DNA of 64,000 bases from Actinacidiphila acididurans (GCF_016918855.1 NZ_JADKYB010000006.1:186001-250000); one strand, 5' to 3'; shown: positions 28,842 to 40,098, counted from the stretch's first letter. A program made the numbers and translations. Notes: generated by a model from the letters alone, not told the origin.

Positions 28842-30292
28842 TCCCCCTCACCCTCGCCGAGATCGCCCAGGCGGTCGGCGGGAGCATGCACGACATACCG
28901 GACAGTGCCGTACGGGTCACCGGGCCCGTGGTCAGGGACTCCAGGGAGGTGGCGAAGGGCGCGCTCTTCGTCGCCTTCGCCGGGGAGCGCGTGGACGGGC
29001 ACGACTTCGCCGCGGCGGCCGTCGCCGAGGGCGCGGTCGTGGTGCTCGCCGCCCGCCCGCTGGGCGTGCCCGCGATCGTGGTGGACGACGTCCAGGCCGC
29101 CCTCGGCCGGCTCGCCCGGCATGTCATCGAGCACCTGGGCGCCACTGTGGTGGCGCTCACCGGCTCGGCGGGCAAGACCAGCACCAAGGACCTGATCGCG
29201 CAGCTCCTGGACCGGATCGCCCCCACGGTCTGGCCGGAGGGCTCGCTCAACAACGAGATCGGGCTGCCGCTGACCGCGCTGCGTGCCGACGCGGCCACCC
29301 GTCATCTCGTGCTGGAGATGGGCGCACGTGGCATCGGCCACATCCGCTACCTGACCGGGCTCACCCCGCCCCGGATCGGCGTCGTCCTCAATGTGGGCAC
29401 CGCTCACATCGGCGAATTCGGCGGCAAGGAGCAGATCGCGCAGGCCAAGGGCGAACTGGTCGAGGCGCTGCCCGCCGCCGAGCAGGGCGGCGTCGCCGTG
29501 CTGAACGCCGACGACCCGCTGGTACGCGCCATGAGCAGCCGCACCAAGGCCCGCGTGGTGTTCTTCGGCGAGAGCGAGCAGGCGCAGGTGCGCGCCGAGA
29601 ATGTCCGGCTCAATGAGCGCGGACAGGCCGTCTTCAGCTTGCGAACACCGACCGGGTGCGCCGATGTGACCTTGCGCCTGTACGGTGAGCACCACGTGTC
29701 GAACGCGCTCGCCGCAGCCGCCGTCGCCAGTGAACTCGGCATGCCTGCCGGGGAGATCGCCTCCGGGCTCTCCGCGGCCGGCCCCCTGTCGCAGTGGCGG
29801 ATGGAGGTCACCGAGCGGCCCGACGGCGTGACGGTCGTCAACGACGCCTACAACGCGAACCCCGACTCCATGAGGGCTGCCCTGCGCGCACTGGCCGCGA
29901 TGGGCCGGTCCGCTGAGGCCCGGGGGGGCCGGACGTGGGCGGTACTGGGTGCGATGGCCGAACTCGGCGAGCAGTCGTTCGCCGAGCACGACGCGGTGGG
30001 GCGGCTGGCCGTCCGGCTCAACGTCAGCAAGCTCGTGGCCGTGGGCGGTATCGAAGCCGCCTGGCTGCAAATGGGCGCTTACAACGAGGGTTCGTGGGGT
30101 GAGGAGTCGGTGCACGTGTCCGACGCTGAGGCGGCGATCGGCCTGTTGCGCACGCAGGTGCGACCAGGGGACGTCGTATTGGTGAAGGCGTCGCGGTCGA
30201 TCGGACTGGAGACGGTCGCCCTGGCGCTGACCGGGCAGGCGCCCGGCGGCTCCGGGACGGACGCCGCGGCCCGCGAGGGTGCCGCGCGATGA
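28838..30292 (+). CDS. murF: UDP-MurNAc-tripeptide--D-Ala-D-Ala ligase MurF
   Basis: Completes the UDP-MurNAc-pentapeptide by adding D-Ala-D-Ala. In 484 residues it shows [26 protein letters not shown] in parts, the ATP loop [42 protein letters not shown], and [17 protein letters not shown] overlap with murE upstream and ATGA overlap with mraY downstream. Confidence 0.97.
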   Translation: MIPLTLAEIAQAVGGSMHDIPDSAVRVTGPVVRDSREVAKGALFVAFAGERVDGHDFAAAAVAEGAVVVLAARPLGVPAIVVDDVQAALGRLARHVIEHLGATVVALTGSAGKTSTKDLIAQLLDRIAPTVWPEGSLNNEIGLPLTALRADAATRHLVLEMGARGIGHIRYLTGLTPPRIGVVLNVGTAHIGEFGGKEQIAQAKGELVEALPAAEQGGVAVLNADDPLVRAMSSRTKARVVFFGESEQAQVRAENVRLNERGQAVFSLRTPTGCADVTLRLYGEHHVSNALAAAAVASELGMPAGEIASGLSAAGPLSQWRMEVTERPDGVTVVNDAYNANPDSMRAALRALAAMGRSAEARGGRTWAVLGAMAELGEQSFAEHDAVGRLAVRLNVSKLVAVGGIEAAWLQMGAYNEGSWGEESVHVSDAEAAIGLLRTQVRPGDVVLVKASRSIGLETVALALTGQAPGGSGTDAAAREGAAR

Positions 30293-31353
30293 AGCAGATC
30301 CTCGTCTCCGGCGTCCTGGGACTGTTCCTGTCACTGATCGGCACTCCGCTGCTGATCCGCCTGCTGGCCTCCCGCGGCTACGGGCAGATGATCCGGGACG
30401 ACGGCCCGAAGGCCCACCACAGCAAGCGCGGCACGCCCACCATGGGCGGCATCGCGTTCATCCTGGCCACCCTGGTCGCCTATGCCGCGACCAAGGTGAT
30501 CACCGGTGACAAGCCGACCATGTCCGGCGTGCTGGTGCTCTTCCTGACCGCCGGCCTCGGCCTGGTGGGCTTCCTGGACGACTACATCAAGATCGTCAAG
30601 CAGCGCAGCCTGGGCCTGCGGGCCAAGGCCAAGATGGCCGGCCAGCTCATCGTCGGCATCGCCTTCGCGGTGCTGGCGCTGAACTTCCACGACTCACGCG
30701 GGCAGACCCCGGCGTCCACCAAGCTCTCCTTCACCAGCGACTTCGGCTGGTCGGTCGGCCCGGTGATCTTCGTCATCTGGGCGCTGTTCATGATCCTGGC
30801 CATGTCCAACGGCGTGAACCTCACCGACGGCCTGGACGGCCTGGCCACCGGCGCCTCGGTGATGGTTTTCGCCGCCTACACCGTCATCGGGGTGTGGCAG
30901 TACGGGCAGTGGTGCGGCGCCCCGGTCAGCGCCAATGGCGCCTGTTACGAGGTGCGCGACCCACTCGACCTCGCGGTGGTCGCCGCCGCCCTGATGGGCG
31001 CCTGCTTCGGCTTCCTGTGGTGGAACACCTCGCCCGCCAAGATCTTCATGGGCGACACCGGCTCGCTCGCCCTGGGCGGCGCGCTGGCCGGCCTGGCGAT
31101 CTGCTCCCGCACCGAGATGCTGCTCGCCATCCTCGGCGGCCTGTTCGTGCTGATCACCATGTCCGTGATCATCCAGGTCGGCTCCTTCCGCCTGACCGGC
31201 AAGCGGGTCTTCCGGATGGCGCCACTTCAGCACCACTTCGAGCTCAAGGGCTGGAGCGAGGTCCTGGTCGTGGTCCGGTTCTGGATCATCCAGGGCATGT
31301 GCATGGCCGTCGGGCTGGGCGTGTTCTACGCGGCCTGGGTGGCGGCGTCGTGA
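30289..31353 (+). CDS. mraY: Phospho-MurNAc-pentapeptide translocase MraY
   Basis: Integral membrane enzyme that transfers phospho-MurNAc-pentapeptide to undecaprenyl phosphate, forming lipid I. The 354 residues form about ten helices with the signatures [12 protein letters not shown], the aspartate pair in [27 protein letters not shown] and the histidine-rich [12 protein letters not shown] loop. Normal length for the family, overlapping both neighbours by 4 nt. Confidence 0.98.
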   Translation: MKQILVSGVLGLFLSLIGTPLLIRLLASRGYGQMIRDDGPKAHHSKRGTPTMGGIAFILATLVAYAATKVITGDKPTMSGVLVLFLTAGLGLVGFLDDYIKIVKQRSLGLRAKAKMAGQLIVGIAFAVLALNFHDSRGQTPASTKLSFTSDFGWSVGPVIFVIWALFMILAMSNGVNLTDGLDGLATGASVMVFAAYTVIGVWQYGQWCGAPVSANGACYEVRDPLDLAVVAAALMGACFGFLWWNTSPAKIFMGDTGSLALGGALAGLAICSRTEMLLAILGGLFVLITMSVIIQVGSFRLTGKRVFRMAPLQHHFELKGWSEVLVVVRFWIIQGMCMAVGLGVFYAAWVAAS

Positions 31354-32780
31354 CCGCCGCCGCGGAGCTGAAGGACACCGCCGTCACCGTGGCCGGGCTC
31401 GGCGTCTCCGGCGTGCCCGCCGCCAAGGTGCTGCACGGCCTGGGCGCCCGGGTCACGGTGGTCAACGGCACCGCGGGGGAGCGGCAGCAGGCCGAGGCGG
31501 CCGAACTGGAGGCGCTGGGCATCCCGGTCCGCCTCGGCGACGGCGACACCCTGCCGGCCGGGACCGAGCTGGTGGTCACCAGCCCCGGCTGGAAGCCCAC
31601 CAGCCCGCTGTTCCGGGCCGCCGAAGAGGCCGGCCTGGAGATCTGGGGCGACGTGGAGCTGGCCTGGCGGCTGCGCGGACCGAACGCGGCGCCCTGGCTC
31701 GCGGTCACCGGCACCAACGGCAAGACCACCACCACCCGGATGCTCGCCGCGATCCTCGAGGCCGCGGGCCTGCGCACCGCGGCCGTCGGCAACATCGGCG
31801 TCTCCGTGCTGGACGCCGTCCTGGGCGAGCGGGAGTACGACGTGCTCGCCGTGGAACTGTCCAGCTACCAGCTGCACTGGGCGCCGAGCATCCGCCCGCA
31901 CTCCGCGGCCGTGCTCAACCTGGCCCCCGACCACCTCGACTGGCACGGCTCCATGGCGGCGTACGCGGCCGACAAGGGCCGCGTCTACCACGGCAACAAG
32001 GTCGCCTGCGTCTACAACGTCGCCGACCCGGCCACCGAGGACCTGGTCCGCGCGGCCGACGTGGAGGAGGGCTGCCGGGCCATCGGCTTCACCCTCGGTG
32101 CCCCGCGTCCCTCCCAGTTCGGGGTCGTGGACGGCATCCTGGTCGACCGCGCGTTCGTCGCCGACCGGCAGCGCAACGCGCAGGAGCTCGCCGAGACCGG
32201 GGACGTCAACCCGCCCGCGCCGCACAACATCGCCAACGCGCTGGCCGCCGCCGCCCTCGCCCGCGCCTACGGGGTGCCGCCGGAGGCGGTCCGCGACGGC
32301 CTGCGCGCCTTCCGGCCCGACGCCCACCGCATCGCCGAGGTCGCCGTGGTGGACGGGGTGACCTACGTGGACGACTCCAAGGCCACCAACACCCACGCCG
32401 CCGAGGCGTCGCTGGCCGCCTACCCGTCGGTGGTGTGGCTGGCCGGCGGCCTCGCCAAGGGCGCCACCTTCGACGACCTGGTACGCGGCGCCGCGGACCG
32501 GCTGCGTGGAGCCGTGCTGTTCGGCGCCGACCGGGCCCTGGTCCGCGACGCGCTGGCGCGACACGCCCCGCAGGTCCCGGTGGTGGACCTGGAACGGACC
32601 GACACTGGGGCGATGGCCGCGGCCGTCGCCGCGGCCCGCGGACTCGCCTGCCCGGGTGACACGGTTCTGCTGGCGCCGGCCTGCGCGTCGATGGACATGT
32701 TCACCAACTACAACGTGCGCGGCGACATGTTCGCGGACGCCGTACGCGCCCTGCCCGCGACCGGCGACCGGCCGGCGTAA
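31350..32780 (+). CDS. murD: UDP-MurNAc-L-Ala--D-Glu ligase MurD
   Basis: Adds D-glutamate to UDP-MurNAc-L-alanine. The 476-residue protein begins with a Rossmann-like UDP-binding domain ([17 protein letters not shown]), followed by the ATP loop [36 protein letters not shown] and [18 protein letters not shown] start at the GTG that overlaps the mraY stop; the longer upstream frame belongs to mraY in another phase. ftsW follows after 48 nt. Confidence 0.97.
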   Translation: MTAAAELKDTAVTVAGLGVSGVPAAKVLHGLGARVTVVNGTAGERQQAEAAELEALGIPVRLGDGDTLPAGTELVVTSPGWKPTSPLFRAAEEAGLEIWGDVELAWRLRGPNAAPWLAVTGTNGKTTTTRMLAAILEAAGLRTAAVGNIGVSVLDAVLGEREYDVLAVELSSYQLHWAPSIRPHSAAVLNLAPDHLDWHGSMAAYAADKGRVYHGNKVACVYNVADPATEDLVRAADVEEGCRAIGFTLGAPRPSQFGVVDGILVDRAFVADRQRNAQELAETGDVNPPAPHNIANALAAAALARAYGVPPEAVRDGLRAFRPDAHRIAEVAVVDGVTYVDDSKATNTHAAEASLAAYPSVVWLAGGLAKGATFDDLVRGAADRLRGAVLFGADRALVRDALARHAPQVPVVDLERTDTGAMAAAVAAARGLACPGDTVLLAPACASMDMFTNYNVRGDMFADAVRALPATGDRPA

Positions 32781-32828
32781 CCGCACGCCTGGGCGCCGGC
32801 GACCGCGACGCACCGACGGAGGGGACGC

Positions 32829-34328
32829 ATGACGGCAGATCGCTCGACCGCCCACGGCGGTGGCCCCACGGTCCCCGGCCGGGGCCGCCCCGGCGGCGGC
32901 TCCGCCGGGCGGGCGCTGCCGCCGCCGGGCGCCGCCCGCCGCGCCGCCGCGTACCCACGGGTGCCGCGCGGGCGGGAGGGCGCGCAGCGGGTGATGGCCG
33001 GACGCCCCGGCGCCCGGCTGCCCGCCGGACTGCGTCCCCGCCCGCCCGCGCAGCCGCGCGGCAGCGCCCTGCGTGGCCTGGCTCGGCTGCCCGGGCGGCT
33101 GCGGGTCGCCTGGGACCGGCCGCTGACCGCGTACTACGTCATCCTGGGCGCCGGGGCGCTGATCACCGTGCTCGGCCTGGTGATGGTGTACAGCGCCTCG
33201 ATGATCCAGGCACTGCGGCTGGGCCTGCCGTCCACCTTCTACTTCCGCAAGCAACTGCTGGCCGTCGCCATCGGCGCGGTGCTGATGTGGGCCGCGGTGC
33301 GGCTGCCGGTGCGCACCCACCGCGCGCTGGCCTACCCGCTGCTGCTCGGCGCGGTCTTCCTGATGATGCTGGTCCAGGTGCCCGGGATAGGTCAGACCGT
33401 CAACGGCAACACCAACTGGATCTCGATCGGCGGGCCCTTCCAGCTCCAGCCCAGCGAGTTCGGCAAGCTCGCCCTGGTGCTGTGGGGCGCCGACCTGCTG
33501 GCCCGCAAGAGCGACAAGAACATGCTGGTGCAATGGAAGCACCTGCTGGTCCCGCTGGTGCCGGTCGCGGTGCTGCTGCTCGGCCTGATCATGCTCGGCG
33601 GCGACATGGGCACCACCATGATCCTCACCGCGATCCTGTTCGGCATGCTGTGGCTGGCCGGCGCGCCCACCCGGCTGTTCGCCGGAGTGCTGGCCGGCGC
33701 CGGCGCGCTGGCCGCCCTGGCGGTGGCCACCAACCCCAACCGGATGGGCCGGCTGCACTGCATCGGCGCCAGCGACCCGGGCACCGGCGACCAGTGCTGG
33801 CAGGCCGTGCACGGGATCTACGCCCTCGCCTCCGGCGGCTGGTTCGGTTCCGGACTCGGGGCGAGCGTGGAGAAATGGGGTGAACTCCCCGAGCCGCACA
33901 CGGACTTCATCTTCGCCGTGACCGGCGAGGAACTGGGCCTGGCGGGGACACTGTCGGTGCTGGCACTGTTCGCGGCACTAGGCTACGCGGGTATCCGCGT
34001 GGCCGGTCGTACGGAGGACCCCTTCGTCAGGTTCGCAGCGGGTGGCGTGACCACCTGGATCATGGCCCAGGCCGTGATCAACATCGGTGCGGTGCTCGGC
34101 CTGCTGCCGATCGCCGGTGTCCCGCTCCCGCTGTTCTCCTACGGAGGCTCGGCCCTCCTGCCGACCATGTTCGCCGTCGGGCTGCTCATCTGCTTCGCCA
34201 GGGACGAGCCGGCCGCGCGAGCGGCCCTGGCCGCGCGGGGGCGGCAGTCGAGGATCGCGCCCATCAGACGGGCGATGACACGGACGATGCGACGGCGGGC
34301 CAGACGGCGGCCGTCCGGAGAGCGGTGA
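32829..34328 (+). CDS. ftsW: Septal peptidoglycan glycosyltransferase FtsW
   Basis: SEDS-family polymerase that works with FtsI at the septum. The 499-residue protein has a Pro/Arg-rich cytosolic leader of about 95 residues, roughly ten helices, and family motifs VMVYSASMIQAL, QPSEFGKLALVLW, MLGGDMGTTMIL, PEPHTDFIFAVTGEELGL and PLPLFSYGGSALLPTM. A very basic tail (MTRTMRRRARRRPSGER) follows the last helix. AGGGGACGC precedes the ATG. murG begins 6 nt after the stop. Confidence 0.96.
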   Translation: MTADRSTAHGGGPTVPGRGRPGGGSAGRALPPPGAARRAAAYPRVPRGREGAQRVMAGRPGARLPAGLRPRPPAQPRGSALRGLARLPGRLRVAWDRPLTAYYVILGAGALITVLGLVMVYSASMIQALRLGLPSTFYFRKQLLAVAIGAVLMWAAVRLPVRTHRALAYPLLLGAVFLMMLVQVPGIGQTVNGNTNWISIGGPFQLQPSEFGKLALVLWGADLLARKSDKNMLVQWKHLLVPLVPVAVLLLGLIMLGGDMGTTMILTAILFGMLWLAGAPTRLFAGVLAGAGALAALAVATNPNRMGRLHCIGASDPGTGDQCWQAVHGIYALASGGWFGSGLGASVEKWGELPEPHTDFIFAVTGEELGLAGTLSVLALFAALGYAGIRVAGRTEDPFVRFAAGGVTTWIMAQAVINIGAVLGLLPIAGVPLPLFSYGGSALLPTMFAVGLLICFARDEPAARAALAARGRQSRIAPIRRAMTRTMRRRARRRPSGER

Positions 34329-34334
34329 ATTTCG

Positions 34335-35429
34335 GTGCATGTCGTACTCGCCGGTGGGGGGACCGCCGGCCACATCGAGCCCGCGCTCGCGCTCGCCGAT
34401 GCCCTGCGCAGGCACGACCCCACCGTGGGCGTCACCGCGCTGGGCACCGAGAGGGGACTGGAGACCAGGCTCGTGCCCGAGCGGGGCTACGAGCTGGCGC
34501 TCATCCCGGCCGTGCCGCTGCCCCGCAGGCCCACCGCGGAACTCATCACCGTGCCCGGCCGGCTGCGCGGCACCATCAAGGCGGCCGAGCAGGTGCTGGA
34601 GCGCACCAAGGCCGACTGCGTGGTCGGCTTCGGCGGCTACGTGGCGCTGCCCGGCTACCTGGCCGCCAAGCGGCTCGGCGTGCCGATCGTGGTGCACGAG
34701 GCCAACGCCCGCCCCGGCCTGGCCAACAAGATCGGCTCCCGGTACGCCCACGGCGTCGCCGTCGCCACCCCCGACAGCAAGCTGCGCGACGCCCGCTACA
34801 TCGGCATCCCGCTGCGCCGCACCATCGCCACCCTGGACCGGGGCGCGGCCCGCCCCGAGGCCCGGCACGCCTTCGGCCTGGACCAGAACCTGCCCACGCT
34901 GCTGGTCTCCGGCGGCTCGCAGGGCGCGCGCCGGCTCAACGAGGTCATCGCGACCGTCGCCCCGCGCCTTCAGCAGTCCGGCATCCAGATCCTGCACGCG
35001 GTCGGCCCGAAGAACGAACTGCCCCGGTCGGACAACATGCCCGGCATGCCGCCGTACCGCCCGGTGCCGTACATCGACCGCATGGACCTCGCCTACGCCG
35101 CCGCCGACATGATGCTGTGCCGGGCCGGCGCGATGACCGTCGCCGAACTGTCCGCGGTCGGCCTGCCCGCCGCCTACGTACCGCTGCCGATCGGCAACGG
35201 CGAGCAGCGGCTGAACGCCCAGCCGGTGGTCAAGGCCGGCGGCGGCCTGCTGGTCGACGACGCCGACCTCAGCACGGACTGGGTGCTGTCCAACGTGCTG
35301 CCGGTGCTCACCGACCCGCACCGCCTGTACGCCATGTCGCGCTCCGCCGCCGAGTTCGGCCGCCGCGACGCCGACGACCTGCTGGTCGGCATGGTGTACG
35401 ACGCCGTGGGCGCGGGCCGGGGACGATAG
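34335..35429 (+). CDS. murG: UDP-GlcNAc transferase MurG (lipid II synthase)
   Basis: Adds GlcNAc to lipid I at the inner membrane face, making lipid II. The 364-residue GT-B enzyme has the glycine loop [17 protein letters not shown] (5-21), [29 protein letters not shown], the second glycine loop [15 protein letters not shown] and the UDP-GlcNAc site [11 protein letters not shown]...[10 protein letters not shown]. It starts with GTG 6 nt after ftsW. ftsQ follows after 50 nt. Confidence 0.97.
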   Translation: MHVVLAGGGTAGHIEPALALADALRRHDPTVGVTALGTERGLETRLVPERGYELALIPAVPLPRRPTAELITVPGRLRGTIKAAEQVLERTKADCVVGFGGYVALPGYLAAKRLGVPIVVHEANARPGLANKIGSRYAHGVAVATPDSKLRDARYIGIPLRRTIATLDRGAARPEARHAFGLDQNLPTLLVSGGSQGARRLNEVIATVAPRLQQSGIQILHAVGPKNELPRSDNMPGMPPYRPVPYIDRMDLAYAAADMMLCRAGAMTVAELSAVGLPAAYVPLPIGNGEQRLNAQPVVKAGGGLLVDDADLSTDWVLSNVLPVLTDPHRLYAMSRSAAEFGRRDADDLLVGMVYDAVGAGRGR

Positions 35430-35479
35430 CCGCGGCACGCCCGTCCAGGACAGGCGCCGATGTACACAGGAGGCCCGAG

Positions 35480-36340
35480 GTGACCGGACCGAGAGTCAAG
35501 CCGCAGGCGGCCGGTCCGGCGCGGGTGCCCGGCGGGGCGCCCGGCGCCGGATCGCGGCCCGCGCCGCCGGGCACGGTCCGCGGCTCGGGCGCGGGCTCGG
35601 CTGCGGGCGGCCGCGAGGGCGGCCGGTTCCGGTTCGCTCCGCCGGGCCGCCGCACTGTGCTGATCGCGCTCGTCCTGGCCACCGTGCTGCTCGGCGGCGG
35701 CACCTGGGTCGTCTACGGCTCGCCGTTGCTGCGGGCGAACCGGGTGACCGTGCACGGCACCCGGGACCTGACGGCCGATCAGGTCGTGCGGGCGGCGCGG
35801 GTGCCGCTGGGCGGCGCGCTGGTCTCGGTGGACACCGGGGCGGTGCGCCGGCGGCTGCTGGCCGCGCTGCCCCGGATCGACCACGTGTCGGTGCGCCGCT
35901 CCTGGCCGCACACCGTCGACGTGACGGTCACCGAACGGGTGGCGGCCGCCGCCATCCGCACCTCCGGCGGCTGGACCGAAGTCGACCGCAATGGTGTCCG
36001 GTTCGCCACCGTCCCCCGGGTGCCGGCCGGCGTACCGCTGCTGCGGCTGACCCCCACGGCGGCGAGCCTGCGTCAGTTCGGCACAACCGGACTGCTGCAC
36101 GCGGCCATTGAGGTCGCCGCCGCCCTGCCGGAATCGGTGCGTGCCCGGGCCACCGGAATCCAGGTGGGCTCCTACGACGGCATCACCGTCGAACTCTCCG
36201 GCGGCCGCCGGGTGATGTGGGGCAGCCCGGAGCAGGGACCCGCCAAGGCCGCGGTGCTCGCCGCGCTCCTCAAGGCCCAGCCGGGCGCGGTCCGGTACGA
36301 CGTCAGCGCCCCCACGGCTCCTGCCGCGGCCGGAAGTTGA
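35480..36340 (+). CDS. ftsQ: Cell division protein FtsQ
   Basis: Bitopic divisome protein that holds FtsL and FtsB/DivIC at the septum. In 286 residues: a Gly/Pro/Arg-rich cytosolic leader (1-58), one helix (about 59-79), a POTRA domain (VTVHGTRDLTADQVVRAA..., about 87-155) and a beta domain ending near VRYDVS. ACAGGAGG precedes the GTG start. This is the last gene before the ftsZ promoter region. Confidence 0.93.
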   Translation: MTGPRVKPQAAGPARVPGGAPGAGSRPAPPGTVRGSGAGSAAGGREGGRFRFAPPGRRTVLIALVLATVLLGGGTWVVYGSPLLRANRVTVHGTRDLTADQVVRAARVPLGGALVSVDTGAVRRRLLAALPRIDHVSVRRSWPHTVDVTVTERVAAAAIRTSGGWTEVDRNGVRFATVPRVPAGVPLLRLTPTAASLRQFGTTGLLHAAIEVAAALPESVRARATGIQVGSYDGITVELSGGRRVMWGSPEQGPAKAAVLAALLKAQPGAVRYDVSAPTAPAAAGS

Positions 36341-36397
36341 CGGGCAGGTGGGCGGCATCGTCGGGCCGGGCGTACCCCTGGTACCACGACTGTCGGC

Positions 36398-36534
36398 GTG
36401 ATCACATAGGGTGAAAAGAAAAACGGGAGGTTCGGCGTGTTCGTTGAACCGCTACGCCTTGTCGACTTAGTGTCTCGTCCCAAAGGGAACGCAGGACCGG
36501 CACACCGGTAACCCTAAACCTGAGGGTCAGGGTT
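36398..36534 (+). promoter_or_regulatory. ftsZ promoter region
   Basis: The 263-nt gap before ftsZ is the AT-richest part of the cluster. The best promoter is TTGAAC (36444-36449) with TAGTGT (36468-36473) 18 nt on. A second -10-like TAGGGT (36407-36412) follows the palindrome GTGATCAC (36398-36405). GTGTC (36470-36474; GACAC on the other strand, the core reported for WhiA) overlaps the -10. A small CCTGA-GGG-TCAGG hairpin (36519-36531) lies in the leader. Several ftsZ promoters, some sporulation-dependent, are known in Streptomyces; which one this is cannot be told. Confidence 0.6.
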
Positions 36535-36603
36535 CGGAACGGCACCGGCGGACAGTACCGACCGTCCCACACGATTCGTAACTCGAGGCGAGAGGCCTTC
36601 GAC

Positions 36604-37824
36604 GTGGCAGCACCGCAGAACTACCTCGCAGTCATCAAGGTCGTCGGCATCGGCGGCGGTGGCGTCAACGCCATCAACCGGATGATCGAGGTCGGTCTCA
36701 AGGGCGTCGAGTTCATCGCGATCAACACCGATGCGCAGGCCCTGCTGATGAGCGACGCCGACGTCAAGCTCGACGTCGGCCGGGAACTGACCCGGGGTCT
36801 GGGAGCCGGCGCCAACCCGGAGGTCGGCCGCAAGGCCGCCGAGGACCACCGCGAGGAGATCGAGGAGGTCCTCAAGGGCGCCGACATGGTCTTCGTGACC
36901 GCGGGCGAGGGCGGCGGCACCGGCACCGGCGGCGCGCCCGTCGTCGCCAACATCGCCCGCTCGCTGGGCGCGCTCACCATCGGCGTGGTCACCCGCCCGT
37001 TCACCTTCGAGGGCCGCCGCCGCGCCAACCAGGCCGAGGACGGCATCGCCGGGCTGCGCGAGAACGTCGACACGCTGATCGTGATCCCCAACGACCGGCT
37101 GCTGTCCATCTCCGACCGCCAGGTGAGCGTGCTGGACGCCTTCCGCTCCGCGGACCAGGTGCTGCTCTCCGGTGTGCAGGGCATCACCGACCTGATCACC
37201 ACCCCCGGCCTGATCAACCTGGACTTCGCCGACGTGAAGTCGGTGATGTCGGAGGCCGGCTCGGCGCTGATGGGCATCGGCTCGGCCCGCGGCGACGACC
37301 GGGCGGTGGCCGCGGCGGAGATGGCCATCTCCTCCCCGCTGCTCGAGGCGTCCATCGACGGCGCCCGTGGCGTGCTGCTGTCCATCTCCGGCGGCTCCGA
37401 CCTCGGCCTGTTCGAGATCAACGAGGCCGCCCAGCTGGTCAGCGAGGCCGCCCACCCCGAGGCCAACATCATCTTCGGCGCGGTCATCGACGACGCCCTC
37501 GGCGACGAGGTGCGGGTCACCGTGATCGCGGCCGGCTTCGACGGCGGCCAGCCGCCGGCCAAGGGCAGCCGGGACTCCGGACGCGGCTCCTCCTACGCCG
37601 CCCGCGAGGAGACCCCGGCACGCGGCGACTCCCGCCCGTCCCCGTCGTTCAGCAGCGGCCCCGGCAGCCTCCCGCTGCCGTCCTCCCCGATCGAGCGGGA
37701 CAGCGCCGACGAGCCGCCCGCCGAGACCTCGGTGCCGCCGGTGATCCCGCCGGTCGTGCCGCCGGCCCGGCCGTACCAGGACTCCGCGGCCGAGGAGCTC
37801 GACGTCCCGGACTTCCTGAAGTGA
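36604..37824 (+). CDS. ftsZ: Cell division GTPase FtsZ
   Basis: Tubulin-like GTPase that forms the Z-ring, or ladders of rings during sporulation. The 406-residue protein has [15 protein letters not shown] (13-27), the tubulin signature [10 protein letters not shown] (103-112), the T7 loop [11 protein letters not shown] and the C-terminal peptide DVPDFLK that binds SepF. The Pro/Ser-rich linker (about 318-398) is of ordinary actinobacterial length. The GTG start follows GCGAGAGGCC. pgeF begins 10 nt after the stop. Confidence 0.98.
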   Translation: MAAPQNYLAVIKVVGIGGGGVNAINRMIEVGLKGVEFIAINTDAQALLMSDADVKLDVGRELTRGLGAGANPEVGRKAAEDHREEIEEVLKGADMVFVTAGEGGGTGTGGAPVVANIARSLGALTIGVVTRPFTFEGRRRANQAEDGIAGLRENVDTLIVIPNDRLLSISDRQVSVLDAFRSADQVLLSGVQGITDLITTPGLINLDFADVKSVMSEAGSALMGIGSARGDDRAVAAAEMAISSPLLEASIDGARGVLLSISGGSDLGLFEINEAAQLVSEAAHPEANIIFGAVIDDALGDEVRVTVIAAGFDGGQPPAKGSRDSGRGSSYAAREETPARGDSRPSPSFSSGPGSLPLPSSPIERDSADEPPAETSVPPVIPPVVPPARPYQDSAAEELDVPDFLK

Positions 37825-37834
37825 CCGCGCGGCA

Positions 37835-38572
37835 GTGATAGGACATCGCACGGCAGTGGACGGCGCGCACTTCGCCTTCACCGACAGGTGGGGCGGAGTG
37901 AGCGCCGTTCCCTATGACGGCCTCAACCTCGGCGGCGCGGTCGGCGACGACCCCGCCGCGGTCCGCGCCAACCGGGAACGGGCGGCCGCGGCACTGGACC
38001 GCGACCCGGCCCGGGTGGTCTGGATGAACCAGGTGCACGGTCGCGACGTCGCCGTCGTCGACTCTCCTTGGGGTGAAGCTCCGGTGCCCGAGGTTGACGC
38101 CTTGGTCACCACGCGACACGACATCACCCTCGCGGTGCTCACTGCGGACTGCGTACCGGTGCTGCTCGCCGACCCGGTGGCCGGAGTGGTCGCCGCGGCG
38201 CACGCCGGACGCCCGGGCATGGTGGCCGGCGTGGTCCCCGCCGCGATTGAGACGATGCTCACACTCGGCGCCGACCCCGACCGGATGATCGCGGTGCTCG
38301 GCCCGTCGGTGTGCGGTAAGTGCTACGAAGTGCCCGCCGCGATGCGCGACGACGTGGCCGCCGTGGTCCCGGAGGCGTACGCCGAGACCAGCTGGGGCAC
38401 ACCGGCGGTCGACGTGAGCGCCGGCGTGCGTGCCCAACTCGCGCGCCGGGGCGTACGGATGCACGAGACTCCCGCCGTGTGCACCCTGGAATCCCCCGAT
38501 CACTACTCGTACCGCCGCGAAGGCCGCACCGGCCGGCTCGCGGGCTACATCTGGCTGGACGGCACCGCGTGA
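37835..38572 (+). CDS. pgeF: Purine nucleoside-processing laccase-domain protein (PgeF/YlmD family)
   Basis: A 245-residue copper/zinc-site protein. The metal ligands of the family are visible: H68 in NQVHG, C106 in ADCVP and H123 in AHAG. Family members have been described as purine nucleoside phosphorylases/deaminases and, in E. coli, as an editor of mis-made peptidoglycan precursors, which would suit its place after ftsZ. GTG start 10 nt after ftsZ; stop overlaps the yggS GTG. Confidence 0.92.
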   Translation: MIGHRTAVDGAHFAFTDRWGGVSAVPYDGLNLGGAVGDDPAAVRANRERAAAALDRDPARVVWMNQVHGRDVAVVDSPWGEAPVPEVDALVTTRHDITLAVLTADCVPVLLADPVAGVVAAAHAGRPGMVAGVVPAAIETMLTLGADPDRMIAVLGPSVCGKCYEVPAAMRDDVAAVVPEAYAETSWGTPAVDVSAGVRAQLARRGVRMHETPAVCTLESPDHYSYRREGRTGRLAGYIWLDGTA

Positions 38573-39303
38573 ACGACCCCGACGACAACGGCAGATCGGC
38601 CCGACTGGCCGCGAACCTGGCGCGAGTGGAGGAGCGGATCGCCGGCGCGTGCGCCGCCGCCGGCCGGGACCGCGCCGAAGTCACCCTGATCGTGGTCACC
38701 AAGACGCATCCGGTTGACGACGTACGGCGACTGGCCGCGCTCGGCGTGCGGCAGGTGGCCGAGAACCGCGACCAGGACGCCGCCGCCAAGGCCGAGCAGA
38801 CCGCCGACCTTCCGCTCACCTGGCACTTCGTCGGCCAGTTGCAGACCAACAAGGCGCGCTCCGTGGTCCGTTACGCTGATCACGTGCACTCGGTGGACCG
38901 GCTCCGGTTGGTCTCGGCCCTGTCCGCGGCGGCGACCGCCCGCGGCCGGGAGGTCGGTTGCCTGGTGCAGGTCGCGCTGGACGCCGAGTCCGGAACGCAG
39001 GGCGACCGCGGCGGGGTGGCGCCCGACGTGGTGCCCGCGCTCGCCGACGCGGTGGCCGCCGCGCCGGGGCTGCGACTCGAAGGAGTGATGACCGTCGCGC
39101 CGCTGACCGGTGCCTATGCCGGCCAACCCAGGGCCGCCTTCGACCGGTTGCTGGAAATCGCGTCCAGCCTGCGCGAATCGCATCCTGCTGCAACCATGGT
39201 CTCCGCAGGGATGAGCCAGGATCTGGAGGAAGCGGTGGCCGCCGGGGCGACACATGTACGCGTCGGAACGGCGGTACTCGGAGTCCGTCCCGGGCTCCGG
39301 TAA
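38569..39303 (+). CDS. PLP homeostasis protein YggS/YlmE family
   Basis: A 244-residue single-domain alanine-racemase-like barrel that binds pyridoxal phosphate through K45 (VVTKTHP) and helps balance PLP and amino acid pools. Other landmarks are WHFVGQLQTNKAR, HSVDRL, GVMTVAPL and SAGMSQDLEEAVAAGATHVRVGTAV in parts. One small oddity: the usual GENRVQE stretch reads AENRDQDA. It sits between ftsZ and sepF as in most Gram-positive division clusters and overlaps pgeF by 4 nt. Confidence 0.94.
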   Translation: MNDPDDNGRSARLAANLARVEERIAGACAAAGRDRAEVTLIVVTKTHPVDDVRRLAALGVRQVAENRDQDAAAKAEQTADLPLTWHFVGQLQTNKARSVVRYADHVHSVDRLRLVSALSAAATARGREVGCLVQVALDAESGTQGDRGGVAPDVVPALADAVAAAPGLRLEGVMTVAPLTGAYAGQPRAAFDRLLEIASSLRESHPAATMVSAGMSQDLEEAVAAGATHVRVGTAVLGVRPGLR

Positions 39304-39394
39304 CGTCACCAACAATCGGACCACAGCATAAATATGGTGCGGCGGCCGTCTCCCGGGCGGCCGAGGACGGCAACCCGCTGAGAGGACGCAGAGA

Positions 39395-40018
39395 ATGGCC
39401 GGCGCTATGCGCAAGATGGCGGTCTACCTCGGCCTCGTGGAGGACGACGGATACGACGGGCCGGGCTTCGACCCCGACGACGAGTTCGAGCCCGAGGTGG
39501 CCACGCCACCCAGCGGCCGGGCCGCCCCGGAGCCGGAGCGCGCCCCGCGGCGTCAGCCCGTCCCGCCGCCGGTCCCGCACCTGCCGCAGGACGAGCCGCC
39601 GCGCCTGGTCCCCGCCCCGGCACCCCGCGAACCGCGGATCGCGCCCGTGGCATCCATCACACCCGAACGTCATCCCGAACGCCACAGCCTGGAGAAGAAC
39701 GCACCGGTGATCATGCCCAAGGTCGTGTCAGAGCGCGAGCCGTACCGGATCACGACACTTCACCCCCGGACGTACAACGAAGCCCGTACGATCGGGGAAC
39801 ACTTCCGTGAGGGGACGCCGGTGATCATGAACTTGACGGAGATGGACGACACGGACGCCAAGCGTCTGGTCGACTTCGCTGCCGGGTTGGTCTTCGGTCT
39901 TCACGGCAGCATCGAGCGGGTGACGCAGAAGGTGTTTCTGCTCTCGCCTGCTAACGTCGATGTCACGGCGGAGGACAAAGCCCGGATCGCAGAGGGCGGG
40001 TTCTTCAACCAGAGCTGA
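39395..40018 (+). CDS. sepF: Cell division protein SepF
   Basis: Membrane anchor that bundles FtsZ filaments. The 207-residue protein has an amphipathic N-terminal membrane helix ([14 protein letters not shown]), a Pro-rich linker of about 90 residues, and the SepF fold (about 113-205: [20 protein letters not shown] in parts, [36 protein letters not shown]). GAGAGGACGC precedes the ATG. In Streptomyces SepF acts with FtsZ at sporulation septa. A 91-nt gap before it may contain its own promoter. Confidence 0.96.
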   Translation: MAGAMRKMAVYLGLVEDDGYDGPGFDPDDEFEPEVATPPSGRAAPEPERAPRRQPVPPPVPHLPQDEPPRLVPAPAPREPRIAPVASITPERHPERHSLEKNAPVIMPKVVSEREPYRITTLHPRTYNEARTIGEHFREGTPVIMNLTEMDDTDAKRLVDFAAGLVFGLHGSIERVTQKVFLLSPANVDVTAEDKARIAEGGFFNQS

Positions 40019-40098
40019 GCGAGAAGCAACCGTAGGGCCCGGCCACAGGCCGACGAGCTCCGGCCGTGGGCCGGACGAGCAGGGGAGAGGGAAGCGCG

